NCBI RefSeq assembly: GCF_028551275.1
Contig: NZ_CP117025.1
Location: 1,545,501 to 1,609,500, forward strand
Origin: Sphingomonas hankookensis
Lineage (GTDB): Bacteria > Pseudomonadota > Alphaproteobacteria > Sphingomonadales > Sphingomonadaceae
Reading direction: 5' to 3'
DNA: 64,000 bases
The notes beneath the pieces were generated by a model. The model did not search any database. It was not told where the DNA came from and saw only the letters and a program-made list of their open reading frames with translations. Below are positions 55,347 to 63,266 of the stretch, one piece after another. The stretch's first letter is position 1; every line of letters starts with the position of its first letter. Position numbers and translations under genes: made by a program.

Positions 55347-56440
55347 GTTGCGAGCACCTGAAACTCGCATTGATCGCCGAGCGCCGGCTCATTGACCTTC
55401 AGTTCTCCTTCAGCGCGCGTAAAGCTGAGGACGTACTCCGTAACGCTGTCCCCGTTTGCACTCGCGGTGCGGTTTGGCCGGTAGCGACCGACGCCTTGAA
55501 TTGGCGTGCACTCGACGGTGCCGCTGCGCTCAAGGCCCGCACAAAGGTCTTCCAAGTCCACGTGCCCTTCGCAACTGTATGAAATCAGTACGCGGCGTGA
55601 CGCGATGCGCTCAACCAGCGAAAGCAAAGCATCGAGTGCCCTTGTCTTATAGCAGTATGCCGAGGCCTTGTGCTTCCACGGGCGTAGGCCGCTTACGCCT
55701 TCGACGTTCGGTTCATCACCGACGGCGATCGTTTCGAGGATGTGGTAATAGGATGCGTACTGCCGTTTCGTGTAGGGCGGATCCAAATAGACCAGATCGT
55801 TCGGCGAGGGTCGCAGATCTGCGACGTCTGCCACCGTCGCCACCAGCTCCGTGGCCTCATTTTTCAACGACCGCGGCTTCAGCTGGAGGGGCTGATGTGC
55901 AGAATTCTGCCACTTTCGCAGAAAGCAGCCATAGGTGCCTGCAATGTTGGCGACACGGTTGGCTGCCGAGATAAGGTCCGCGATGAGCAACTGCTCTTCG
56001 CGGTCAGTCAGGAGGCCATCTGTCGCCCATTCTGCTATTTGGGCGCGGACGGCATCTATTGCCGCCGCGTTGCGCTCGGTGAAGTAGCGCCGCTCAATGC
56101 GATCACAGTCAAAACGGGCTGACGCCGGGCTGTAAGTGCGCCACATGGGGCCTTCAGATGGCTCGAGTCTGTTCAGACGTTCGACCGCGTCAGAATACCC
56201 GCCAAGCGAGGCCATGCGAACTTCGCCCACTGACGCCAGCCTCGCTACCGTCATCACGATGGCGCTTTCCAAGGCGTCGTTAGCCCAAACTGGCCAGCCA
56301 AGCGAAGCCGCCAACTCGGCCACTGCGCCGGTGCCGCTGAATGCGTCTACGAATCGCCCGGAACCGTCGTCGAAGGCCTCGATTGCACGCGCCAATGGCA
56401 TCGTTAGGCGGGCCTTTGAGCCAATGTACCGGAACGTCAT
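55343..56440 (-). CDS. D12-class DNA adenine methyltransferase
   Basis: A 365-residue N6-adenine methyltransferase. The AdoMet motifs are FRYIGSKARLTMPL, FVDAFSGTGAVAELAA and WANDALE, and the catalytic motif IV is DPPY in LVYLDPPYTKRQYA. A long insert (about 110-230) containing CFLRKW probably forms the target-recognition part. Such enzymes protect DNA in restriction-modification systems or act alone. No restriction nuclease is in view, and its partner methylase is broken by the IS, so the system may be dead. GGGAG precedes the ATG at 56440. GC is clearly lower than in neighbouring chromosome, which suggests transfer. Confidence 0.85.
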   Translation of the reverse strand: MTFRYIGSKARLTMPLARAIEAFDDGSGRFVDAFSGTGAVAELAASLGWPVWANDALESAIVMTVARLASVGEVRMASLGGYSDAVERLNRLEPSEGPMWRTYSPASARFDCDRIERRYFTERNAAAIDAVRAQIAEWATDGLLTDREEQLLIADLISAANRVANIAGTYGCFLRKWQNSAHQPLQLKPRSLKNEATELVATVADVADLRPSPNDLVYLDPPYTKRQYASYYHILETIAVGDEPNVEGVSGLRPWKHKASAYCYKTRALDALLSLVERIASRRVLISYSCEGHVDLEDLCAGLERSGTVECTPIQGVGRYRPNRTASANGDSVTEYVLSFTRAEGELKVNEPALGDQCEFQVLAT

Positions 56441-56561
56441 GCGGCTCCCTCTCTTACCAGATTTGCGCGTCGCTACCTTGCCTAACAGCACTGGGATTCC
56501 TTGTTAATCCCTTGGGTGGTCGCCTATGCCTGAGCGCTCCGCGACACGCTGATTTCTAGTG

Positions 56562-56595
56562 GAGCCTAGGGCGGCGGTGCCGCCGCCCTAGGCTC
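56562..56595 (-). terminator. 16-bp perfect hairpin between exonuclease and methylase genes
   Basis: GAGCCTAGGGCGGCGG (56562-56577) and CCGCCGCCCTAGGCTC (56580-56595) are perfect inverted copies around a 2-base loop. It lies immediately after the exonuclease stop codon on the minus strand and should end its transcript. Confidence 0.7.
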
Positions 56596-56596
56596 A

Positions 56597-57481
56597 TTAC
56601 GCCGCCTCGCTATCCAACCACGGCGCGAGAGTCGCGGCATCGTTCGCCGCAGTCGCAAAATCTGCGGCGAAGCGCTTGGCTCGGCGTGCTGCAAGTGCCG
56701 CGAGATAGCCGCGCCCATGGCGCAGCTCGATCACATGGCGCAGGATGCGATCCTCGACCGCGGCGAAGTTGGCCCGCGGATCGTGCAACTGCCGCCAACG
56801 CGCGAGCAGCAGCGCGGTGCTGATGACGTCCCCCTCGCACGCTTCCTGCACCGCGTCCCACTTGCCGGCATAGATCAGCCGCGCGACCGCGAATGCCGGC
56901 ACGCTGATCTTGGCGGGGATGTCGAGGCTGGCGAGGATTTCGGCCATGTGGACGGGCTTCATCTTGAACCCGCCGGTGGTGGTCCGCGCGAAGTCGAGGT
57001 GGCGGACGGGGTCGTTGCCGCCGAACCCGAGCCAGCCCCAGCCCTTGGGCAAGGTGAGCCCATGCCGCATAGCGCCGAGCGTCAGCAACGGCACATCGTG
57101 AAGCATGCCAGCCCAGGACACGAGTTCGGCACCGTCCGGCGCATCGGCCAGCACCCGCAGCACGCCGGTGATCACCGCGCGCTCGTCATGGTCCGGCTGG
57201 CTCAGCGTCACGAACCGCGACACGTCGAGGTTCCCATCCGGGTGCTCGACCAGGACCATGGCGGCGGCGGTGACGATGGTCTGGAACGGCCATCGCGGGG
57301 TGGTCAACGGATCCTCGTGGCGCTTGTATCCGCGGCGGCTCGGCTGGTCGTCGTTGCCGGGGACGTAGCGTTCCATCGCTTGGTAGCGTTTGTGTCCGGT
57401 TTCGTCGGTCACGGCGCTCTCGATATCGAGCACGACATAGGCACGTGGGCGGCGGGGTTCGAAGGGGTTGTCGATCTTCAT
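56597..57481 (-). CDS. predicted 3'-5' exonuclease, PolB-like family
   Basis: A 294-residue protein resembling the PolB-like predicted 3'-5' exonuclease family (DEDD fold). The first catalytic motif is YVVLDIES, with further acidic positions in VSWAGMLHDVPLLTLG and CEGDVISTALLLARW; the middle contains the KGWGWLGFGGNDPVRHLDF and KISVPAF segments seen in the family. It is a nuclease of unknown physiological target, found often on plasmids and integrative elements. GGAGGAG lies 8 bases before the ATG. It has its own hairpin terminators on both sides. Confidence 0.7.
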   Translation of the reverse strand: MKIDNPFEPRRPRAYVVLDIESAVTDETGHKRYQAMERYVPGNDDQPSRRGYKRHEDPLTTPRWPFQTIVTAAAMVLVEHPDGNLDVSRFVTLSQPDHDERAVITGVLRVLADAPDGAELVSWAGMLHDVPLLTLGAMRHGLTLPKGWGWLGFGGNDPVRHLDFARTTTGGFKMKPVHMAEILASLDIPAKISVPAFAVARLIYAGKWDAVQEACEGDVISTALLLARWRQLHDPRANFAAVEDRILRHVIELRHGRGYLAALAARRAKRFAADFATAANDAATLAPWLDSEAA

Positions 57482-57530
57482 TATTTTTCTCCTCCGGAAT
57501 CATTCCCGGCCATGACGGTGCTGGACAGGG

Positions 57531-57555
57531 GCGGCCCCCGTCGCGCGGGGGCCGC
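57531..57555 (-). terminator. 10-bp perfect hairpin after the 181-residue gene
   Basis: GCGGCCCCCG (57531-57540) pairs perfectly with CGGGGGCCGC (57546-57555) around TCGCG. It lies 7 bases after the stop of the 57562-58107 gene on the minus strand. Confidence 0.6.
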
Positions 57556-57561
57556 AGGGTT

Positions 57562-58107
57562 TCAGCCGAAGCGGACGATCGTCTCGACCGGCGTCTCCGG
57601 CTCGCTCCAGTCGCTGCCGAACGGCACGAACCGGTTGTTGGCGAGCAGCTCGTCGCCCATCGTCGCGGCGGTGGCGCGGATCCGCTGCATCGCCAGCTTG
57701 CGGCCGGTGCCGATGGCCTTCGGCTTGCCCGGAACACGCACGAGCGAGCCGCGGCGATCGACCGCGAAGTGCTCGTCCGCGCGGGTGCTGACGAACAGGA
57801 TCGGTCCATCGTCGTTGGCGGCGTAGGGGACGACGCGATCGACGATGTCGACGGTCAGCATCTCGCGATAGACGATCGTGAAGCCGAGCGGCGCGGTCGC
57901 CGCCATGTTCGCCCAGCTGGTGTAGACCGCGTCCTTGCGCAGCGTCTGGGCGATGCGCGCCATCTCCGAGCCGACCTCGAGGTCCATCCTGCGTCCCGAG
58001 CAGAAGGCGATTGCGTCGTTGGCGGGCTTGAAGCCCGGCCAGCCCATCTCGCGGCGTACTGCGAGCATGAAGTTCTGGTGGTGAAGGCCGATGTTGCTCT
58101 GCTGCAT
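57562..58107 (-). CDS. conserved-looking protein of unknown function
   Basis: I do not recognise this 181-residue protein. It has no signal peptide and no membrane helix. Notable parts are MQQSNIGLHHQNFMLAVRRE, an Asp/Glu-rich helix (DLEVGSEMARIAQTL), a hydrophobic strand GFTIVYREMLTVDIVDRVV and the end SEPETPVETIVRFG. Codon bias and a good AAAGGA ribosome site support real coding. It lies between two exonuclease genes on the same strand and could serve in their pathway. Confidence 0.6.
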   Translation of the reverse strand: MQQSNIGLHHQNFMLAVRREMGWPGFKPANDAIAFCSGRRMDLEVGSEMARIAQTLRKDAVYTSWANMAATAPLGFTIVYREMLTVDIVDRVVPYAANDDGPILFVSTRADEHFAVDRRGSLVRVPGKPKAIGTGRKLAMQRIRATAATMGDELLANNRFVPFGSDWSEPETPVETIVRFG

Positions 58108-58193
58108 GCTGTCGTTCCTTTGGTGTGACGGTCGTTATGGCCGGAGCATTTTTCCCCAACCCTGGGATGCTCGCTTCATCTCGTCTTAAAGGG

Positions 58194-58217
58194 GACGGCG
58201 CGTCGCAGCGCGCCGTC
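58194..58217 (-). terminator. hairpin after the DnaQ-like gene
   Basis: GACGGCGCG (58194-58202) pairs perfectly with CGCGCCGTC (58209-58217). On the minus strand it is followed by CCCCTTT, fitting a terminator for the exonuclease gene at 58232. Confidence 0.6.
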
Positions 58218-58231
58218 TGCTGACGGTGGTC

Positions 58232-59116
58232 TCAGCGGTGCCGCTGATGCCAGGTGATCGGCAGCATCCGCGGCACCGGCCCGTGCGGCGCGATGTGCTG
58301 GCGGAACCAGCGTTCCTCAGCGGCACATTCGTCCTCGGCGAGCTCGCACCACCAGACCTTCTGACGCGGATCCCAGCGGTAGCCGCGGGCCTTGAGCGCG
58401 CTGCGCCGGTCGAACGACGCGCCCGTCGCCTCGAAGCGAATGGTTGGCTTCGCGGCGTTGGCCAGCAGGGCGCCGATCACGGTGCCGCCATGCGGCAGCC
58501 GGTGTGCGAGCAGGTGGATGAGGCTGACGACGTCGGCCATCGCCCTGTGTGCATTGTTGAAGCGGCCGATCTGCATCAGCAAGTGGCCGAGCTTGCGCCC
58601 GTCCAGTCCGGCCTCCAGCCAGTCGAAGTCGTTGGCCGAGCAGGCCCAGGCCGCGCCCGCTATACCTGGCATCAGGTTCTCGATGAAGGCGATGTCGAAC
58701 ATCGCGTTGTGCGCGACTAGCACATCGGCCTTGCTCAGGCGGTGTTCGAGCCGATCGAGGTCGATGATCCGTCCGCGCACGTCCGCGTCGGTGATGCCGG
58801 TGAGCCTGGTGATGTAGGGCGGGATTGGCATGCGCGGGTCGCGCAGCGCCTGCCCGGAGCTGACGATGCCGACGATCTCGCCCGCTGCGTCCACTTCCAG
58901 CGTGACAAGCGCGATGTCGATGATCTCGTCATGCATGGGGTCGGTGCCGGTGGTTTCAGTATCGATGACGGTGACGAACCGGACTGGCCCGTCGGTCGGC
59001 GGCGCCAGCGGGAAATCCTTCAGCGCAATGACACGGCGCAGGATGCGGATGTCCGGATCGTCCGGATGCACGGCAAGTGCCGCCCCGGCGGGGGCGGCGT
59101 CGGTGGTGTGGGTCAT
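58232..59116 (-). CDS. 3'-5' exonuclease, DnaQ/DEDDh type
   Basis: A 294-residue protein with the DnaQ-like exonuclease core: VTVIDTETTGTDPMHDEIIDIA (motif I with the catalytic Asp and Glu), VLVAHNAMFDIAFIENLM (motif II with Asp) and HRAMADVVSLIHLL (motif III, His to Asp spacing typical of DEDDh). An additional C-terminal part (KARGYRWDPRQKVWWCEL and WFRQHIAPHG) matches phage/plasmid-borne versions. It may proofread or trim DNA during transfer. AGGAG lies 7 bases before the ATG at 59116. Confidence 0.85.
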   Translation of the reverse strand: MTHTTDAAPAGAALAVHPDDPDIRILRRVIALKDFPLAPPTDGPVRFVTVIDTETTGTDPMHDEIIDIALVTLEVDAAGEIVGIVSSGQALRDPRMPIPPYITRLTGITDADVRGRIIDLDRLEHRLSKADVLVAHNAMFDIAFIENLMPGIAGAAWACSANDFDWLEAGLDGRKLGHLLMQIGRFNNAHRAMADVVSLIHLLAHRLPHGGTVIGALLANAAKPTIRFEATGASFDRRSALKARGYRWDPRQKVWWCELAEDECAAEERWFRQHIAPHGPVPRMLPITWHQRHR

Positions 59117-59295
59117 GGTCGATGCTCCTGTTCGAAGTCGACCGAGCGTCAGCGAGGTCTTTTCCCCTCGCTCTTCCCGGTCACGAAACAGGCCGCAGCC
59201 GTGGCTTTTCCACGCCTGTCACATGCGTCTTCGAGCACCCGCACCGAACCGCTGGCGTAGCGCGATCTTAATCGGCGGGGTGCAGAAGGGAGAGC

Positions 59296-59586
59296 ATGAA
59301 CGACGATGATCGCCGATTGCTGCAAGGATGGAACGACCAGCTGAGCCCCGTGCTCGACGAGAATTACGGGCTCGTGGAGAGCCTGCCGCGTGTGCCCGTC
59401 TGCGTCGCGTGTCCGATGGCGCAATGGTACAAGCTGGAAGGCCCGCCGCCGAAAGCGGGAACGGAGCCGAAGCCGCCAGAGCTGGAATGCTTCTGTACCG
59501 CCTTCCACGGTGTGATGTATGACGGACGACGCGTCGTGACGGCGTGCGACGCGCGAAAGGATGCGCTAAAGCAGCAGGACGGCTAG
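59296..59586 (+). CDS. small cysteine-rich protein, function unknown
   Basis: I do not recognise this 96-residue protein. Its cysteine pattern, CVACP near residue 37, CFC near 64 and a further C near 83, suggests a bound metal or iron-sulfur centre. The middle is a Pro/Lys-rich loop (GPPPKAGTEPKPPE). It has no signal or membrane segment. GGGAGAGC precedes the ATG. It is divergent from the DnaQ-like gene and convergent with the relaxase gene, so it stands alone. Confidence 0.6.
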   Translation: MNDDDRRLLQGWNDQLSPVLDENYGLVESLPRVPVCVACPMAQWYKLEGPPPKAGTEPKPPELECFCTAFHGVMYDGRRVVTACDARKDALKQQDG

Positions 59587-59600
59587 CCCGCGTAACCGGA

Positions 59601-61676
59601 TCAGTCGCCGATGCCCTGGCCCGGCGGACGGGGGAAGTTGCGGGTCGGCGCTGATTGATCCGTCGATCGATCAGCCCCCGGTTGCGGGAGCATGCGGCCG
59701 GGGCGTGCGAGGCCGGCGTCGCTCGACCGTTTCGTTTCATCCCAGCCCGCCAACGCCCGCTGCCGCAGGGCGCGAGCCGCTTGCCATTTGCTGCCCCGCG
59801 GCTCCGCCGCCGCCGTCGCGGCTTCGAGTGAGCGTCTGTCGATGATCGCCTGATCGGCGACAGCTCGCGCTTCCCGCGCGGCGCGCACGACCATCTCGGC
59901 TTCGCGCTTCCGCCGCTCGTCATCCCGCCGCTGCGCTTCGCGGGCGCGCAGGATGGCGCGATCCAGCCTACCGAAATCGGCAAGGATCGGCGGAGCCCAT
60001 GCCAGCGTGAGTGCGGGCAATTGCAGAACGATCGGCCGGGGCACGATCGGCGTCCGAAGGGCTTGCGCTGGCATCTTCGCCAGCCGGAGCGATGGTGCCG
60101 TCGGCAGGTGCGGGATCGTCGGTGCAAGTGCTTGCGCGGAAGCAACGGGCATGGCCGCCGGCAGCATGACAGGCTTCGGCCCTGGTAACGGACGGATTCG
60201 CAAATTTGCGATTCCCATATGGGCCGCGCGCGGAGTGGACCGGGGTGCTGCGCCTGTGGCGATCCCAACAGACGAAAGCCGGTAGGCGCCCCGCTGAGGC
60301 GGCTCGAACGACCCGATCACCTGGGCTCGCTCGGCTGTTGCCGGGGGGAGTTCCGGCGTGACGATCACCGCCGTGGACACACGCGGCACCGCGCCAAAGG
60401 CTGGCGCGTCAAGGACCATCGTGGCAGCGACGATCCGCTCCGGCACGCGCATGGGCAGCGCCGGCAACCGGGCGAACCGCGCGGCAATGGCGCGGGCGGT
60501 GTCCTGTGCCCTTGCCAGCGCCTCGTCGGCGTGACGCAGCGCGTCGTCGATCACTGCCGCCTTCGAGCGCATGACGCGCTCGTGGTTCTCCTCGTTCTCG
60601 GCGACATATTCGCCGCTGCGCGCCTGGTTCGTCCTCGCACCGCCGAGATGGACCTGCGGCTCGTGCGGCAGGCCGCGGTCGGCATTGCTCTTCGCGGTCC
60701 AGACCTGGTTCTGACCGACCTTGAACGACATTTCGGTCATGACGCTCGCATACATCTCACGGAACAGCTTCATGGCCTTGAGATTGTCGAGATCGGTGCG
60801 CAGCATCTCGCCGACATACCATTCGTGGTCGCCGGTGCGGACCATCGGCCGGAACGACCACAGGACGTGCAGGTGCCAGTTGCGCTGGTCGCCGTCCGGC
60901 GGCGGTGCGTGGAGCGTTACCAGATAAGGCAGGTCGAACCGGCCAAGCGTCTCCTCTGCCCAGCGGACGCCGCAAGTCATCATCTCGTCCGGGGACTGGC
61001 GATGATCGACCGCCAGTATGCCGTGCATCAACAGCTTGGCGTTCTTCTGCGCCGCCCAGTTGACCTGCTCGAGATGGTCAAACCCGCACAAAGCCTCGTC
61101 GACCGTCATACCGATGTTGGTCGCGACATAGGGGTTGCCGTCTGGATCGAGCTCGGCACCGTTGAAGCAATACAACACCACCCGTTGCGACACGCCTGCC
61201 TCAGCGGTGCGGCGCGAGTAATAGCGCATCCGCATGAACACGCCGCGTTGCCCCCTGCGGTCGATCACCGGGCCATCGTATTTCGGCAGCGCGACGGCGG
61301 CATAGGGCCAGTGGCGCTTCCGTTCCCTCGGCGGCGTGTGCCGGATCTTCTTTTCCGGCCGTACCTTTGTCCTGAGCGAGCGCCGCAGCAGACGGGCGCG
61401 GTGATCGCTCTCGCGCAATTCGGCAGCTACGCTGCGCTCCGCAGCGCGCCATTCGCGAATCTCGATGCGGCGCAGCTGCTTTTCGTGTCGCTCGCCTTTC
61501 AGCTGGAGCGACTGGGCCGCGGCGTCAAGCTTCTTCCTGGCGAAGCCGTTGGCGCTGCTGGTAGTCAGCTTCGACTGGCGGCCGAAATCATCCGTGAACA
61601 GCGCATCGATGTAGCGATGCGCCCTGTGTTGGGGGGCGTTTCGAGAAGCCCGGGAGGAGGTAGAGGGTTTCGCCAT
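59601..61676 (-). CDS. MobA/MobL-type relaxase
   Basis: A 691-residue protein. The HUH nickase signature is His268 and His270 in RNWHLHVLWSF, with an upstream HGILAVDHR stretch and RYYSRR segment; a Tyr nucleophile is not assigned with certainty. The N-terminal 120 residues are highly basic. The C-terminal third is Ala/Pro-rich with repeated APALPMRVPER-like pieces, and ends in a charged helix (RAREAQRRDDERRKREAEMV). Relaxases nick oriT and lead DNA into a recipient during mobilisation. The divergent spacer at 61677-61809 holds inverted repeats that could be oriT. The start at 61676 is the best in-frame ATG. Confidence 0.8.
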   Translation of the reverse strand: MAKPSTSSRASRNAPQHRAHRYIDALFTDDFGRQSKLTTSSANGFARKKLDAAAQSLQLKGERHEKQLRRIEIREWRAAERSVAAELRESDHRARLLRRSLRTKVRPEKKIRHTPPRERKRHWPYAAVALPKYDGPVIDRRGQRGVFMRMRYYSRRTAEAGVSQRVVLYCFNGAELDPDGNPYVATNIGMTVDEALCGFDHLEQVNWAAQKNAKLLMHGILAVDHRQSPDEMMTCGVRWAEETLGRFDLPYLVTLHAPPPDGDQRNWHLHVLWSFRPMVRTGDHEWYVGEMLRTDLDNLKAMKLFREMYASVMTEMSFKVGQNQVWTAKSNADRGLPHEPQVHLGGARTNQARSGEYVAENEENHERVMRSKAAVIDDALRHADEALARAQDTARAIAARFARLPALPMRVPERIVAATMVLDAPAFGAVPRVSTAVIVTPELPPATAERAQVIGSFEPPQRGAYRLSSVGIATGAAPRSTPRAAHMGIANLRIRPLPGPKPVMLPAAMPVASAQALAPTIPHLPTAPSLRLAKMPAQALRTPIVPRPIVLQLPALTLAWAPPILADFGRLDRAILRAREAQRRDDERRKREAEMVVRAAREARAVADQAIIDRRSLEAATAAAEPRGSKWQAARALRQRALAGWDETKRSSDAGLARPGRMLPQPGADRSTDQSAPTRNFPRPPGQGIGD

Positions 61677-61733
61677 CGGTGAAACATTTCTTGCGCCAAT
61701 CTTAGCCCCCCAACCTTAGCTCTCCTGAATCGA

Positions 61734-61809
61734 TGATCCTTTCCGGACCTAGCTTCGGAAAGGATCACCGTCCTAATCTCGTGATCCTCTGCTTCGAAGG
61801 AGAAGCAGA
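61734..61809. promoter_or_regulatory. inverted repeats in the relaxase divergent spacer (oriT or operator candidate)
   Basis: TGATCCTTTCCG (61734-61745) and CGGAAAGGATCA (61756-61767) are 12-bp perfect inverted copies around ten bases. A third TGATCCT half-site is at 61783-61789. A smaller stem, TCTGCTTC with GAAGCAGA (61788-61809), flanks the GAAGGAG ribosome site of the next gene and could mask it. Confidence 0.5.
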
Positions 61810-62442
61810 ATGGATTCGCGAATTTACGAAAACGCCGATGGCCAGCCGGGCATCGACCGCATCCTGGCTCAGGCCGATGCGGCTGTTGCCCGGCTAGACG
61901 AAGACCGAGCCGCCATCGCCGAACGCCGCCGCGCGCTTATCGCACCCCGTTACAAGACCGTGGTCGCCGAGCCGACCGATCTGCACAACAAGATCGCGCT
62001 CGGCGGCGTGCTGGTGCACCACGGCCTGTCGGCGATCGACGCCGACGCTTTGGCGGGGCTGCTGGCGTTCTGGGCCGATCAGGTCTGGTCCGACATGGAC
62101 GTACTGATCGACACCGATCCGTCGGTGTCGTTCGGCCAGGCAATCGTCATGATGATCGACCGCCACGGTCGCGACCTGTCGGCGCGCGGGCTGTACGAGA
62201 CCTGGCTCCGCCGGCTCGCCGCCTATGACGCCGATCGTGCCGAGTGGCTCGCACGCGACGAGGAGTTCCGGCTCGAAGGCGCATGGCGCGAAGAGAGCAT
62301 GACACGCGACCAGCGCTGGCTGATCCGCGTCACCTGCCGACTGCGCCGCATCGACGTGCCCGGACACCTGTCGCGCGGTGATGCCGCCGACTGGCTCGAG
62401 GCGCACGGTGCCAACATGAACTATCGCGAGTTCGTCGCGTGA
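61810..62442 (+). CDS. first of three overlapping unknown genes
   Basis: I do not recognise this 210-residue protein. It starts with a charged helix (DRILAQADAAVARLDEDRAAIAERRR), continues through VVAEPTDLHNKIALGGVLVHHGL and a helical DALAGLLAFWADQVWSDMDVLI region, and ends with basic/aromatic pieces (TRDQRWLIRVTCRLRRID). No signal or membrane span is seen. GAAGGAG at 61796-61802 supports the ATG. Its stop overlaps the next GTG by 4 bases. It is divergent from the relaxase. Confidence 0.6.
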   Translation: MDSRIYENADGQPGIDRILAQADAAVARLDEDRAAIAERRRALIAPRYKTVVAEPTDLHNKIALGGVLVHHGLSAIDADALAGLLAFWADQVWSDMDVLIDTDPSVSFGQAIVMMIDRHGRDLSARGLYETWLRRLAAYDADRAEWLARDEEFRLEGAWREESMTRDQRWLIRVTCRLRRIDVPGHLSRGDAADWLEAHGANMNYREFVA

Positions 62443-63266
62443 CCGCGTTCGTGTGGACCGACCGTGACGCACGGCGCCATGAACTCGGCAGCCCGGCGAG
62501 GATCGAAGCCGAGGCGGCGGCGATCGCGCAGGAGATGGACCGCTACATGGACATTCTCGATGGCGGGGATCGCATGCTGCGCGATACGGCACGCACCGCG
62601 ATCCGCAGGCTCCAGTCCCGGCTCGAGCAGCTGCGCGCCGACATCTTGCGCTGGAACGACCACGCGCTTGCGGCGATCCGGGCCGCGGCGGCTACGCTCG
62701 CCGAACAGATCGAACGGCTGCCAGCGACGATCGCCGACGTGCTGCTGGTCGTCGAGCTGCACGGCGAGCAGGCCCGGTTTCGGGCGATCGCAGGCGACTC
62801 GCCCGATATGCAGGCGCGGATGCTCGCCGAGCCCATGACCGCGACCCAGCGTCGCGCGATCGCGGTGTGCGCGTCGCGCACCGCGCCGGCGGACACGGCA
62901 ACCCGGGGCGAGGCCGGAGCTTGGCTCGACGCGGAGCCGCGCTTCGCTCGTGGCGGTCAGGTCGATGGCGGCTGGTTCGCGTGGGTCGATCGCCACGGCC
63001 ATGCCCATCGTCTTGGCGACCCGCTGATGATCGAGCGCGAGATCGCGGCCTTGACGAAGGAGATGGTCGCCCAGCGCCCGACGCTTATCGGCACGGGCAG
63101 CGCGGACGCCCTCTACGCAGCCGTCGAAGCCGGGCTCGCTTCTTGGGAGCGACTCCAAATCCTACAAGGGGATCTGGAGCGGTACGATCGCGAGGCCACG
63201 GCCCGCGAGGACGCCGCATGGACAGCCTATGCCGTCGACTGGCGGTCGAAGAGGAAGACGTCGTGA
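62439..63266 (+). CDS. second overlapping unknown gene, helical
   Basis: I do not recognise this 275-residue protein. Two imperfectly repeated halves are suggested: TAFVWTDRDARRHELGSPARIEAE and GWFAWVDRHGHAHRLGDPLMIERE, each followed by a helical, probably coiled, region (IAQEMDRYMDILDGG and IAALTKEMVAQRPTL). This duplicated [W/F]xDRxxxxHxLG unit is notable. It starts with GTG in a GTGA overlap and ends in another GTGA overlap, so the three genes are translationally coupled. Confidence 0.6.
   Translation: MTAFVWTDRDARRHELGSPARIEAEAAAIAQEMDRYMDILDGGDRMLRDTARTAIRRLQSRLEQLRADILRWNDHALAAIRAAAATLAEQIERLPATIADVLLVVELHGEQARFRAIAGDSPDMQARMLAEPMTATQRRAIAVCASRTAPADTATRGEAGAWLDAEPRFARGGQVDGGWFAWVDRHGHAHRLGDPLMIEREIAALTKEMVAQRPTLIGTGSADALYAAVEAGLASWERLQILQGDLERYDREATAREDAAWTAYAVDWRSKRKTS

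Noticed and set aside
60219..61682. 487-codon frame opposite the relaxase gene
   Set aside because: It lacks domains and a ribosome site and covers a minus-strand gene with HUH motifs and good codon use.
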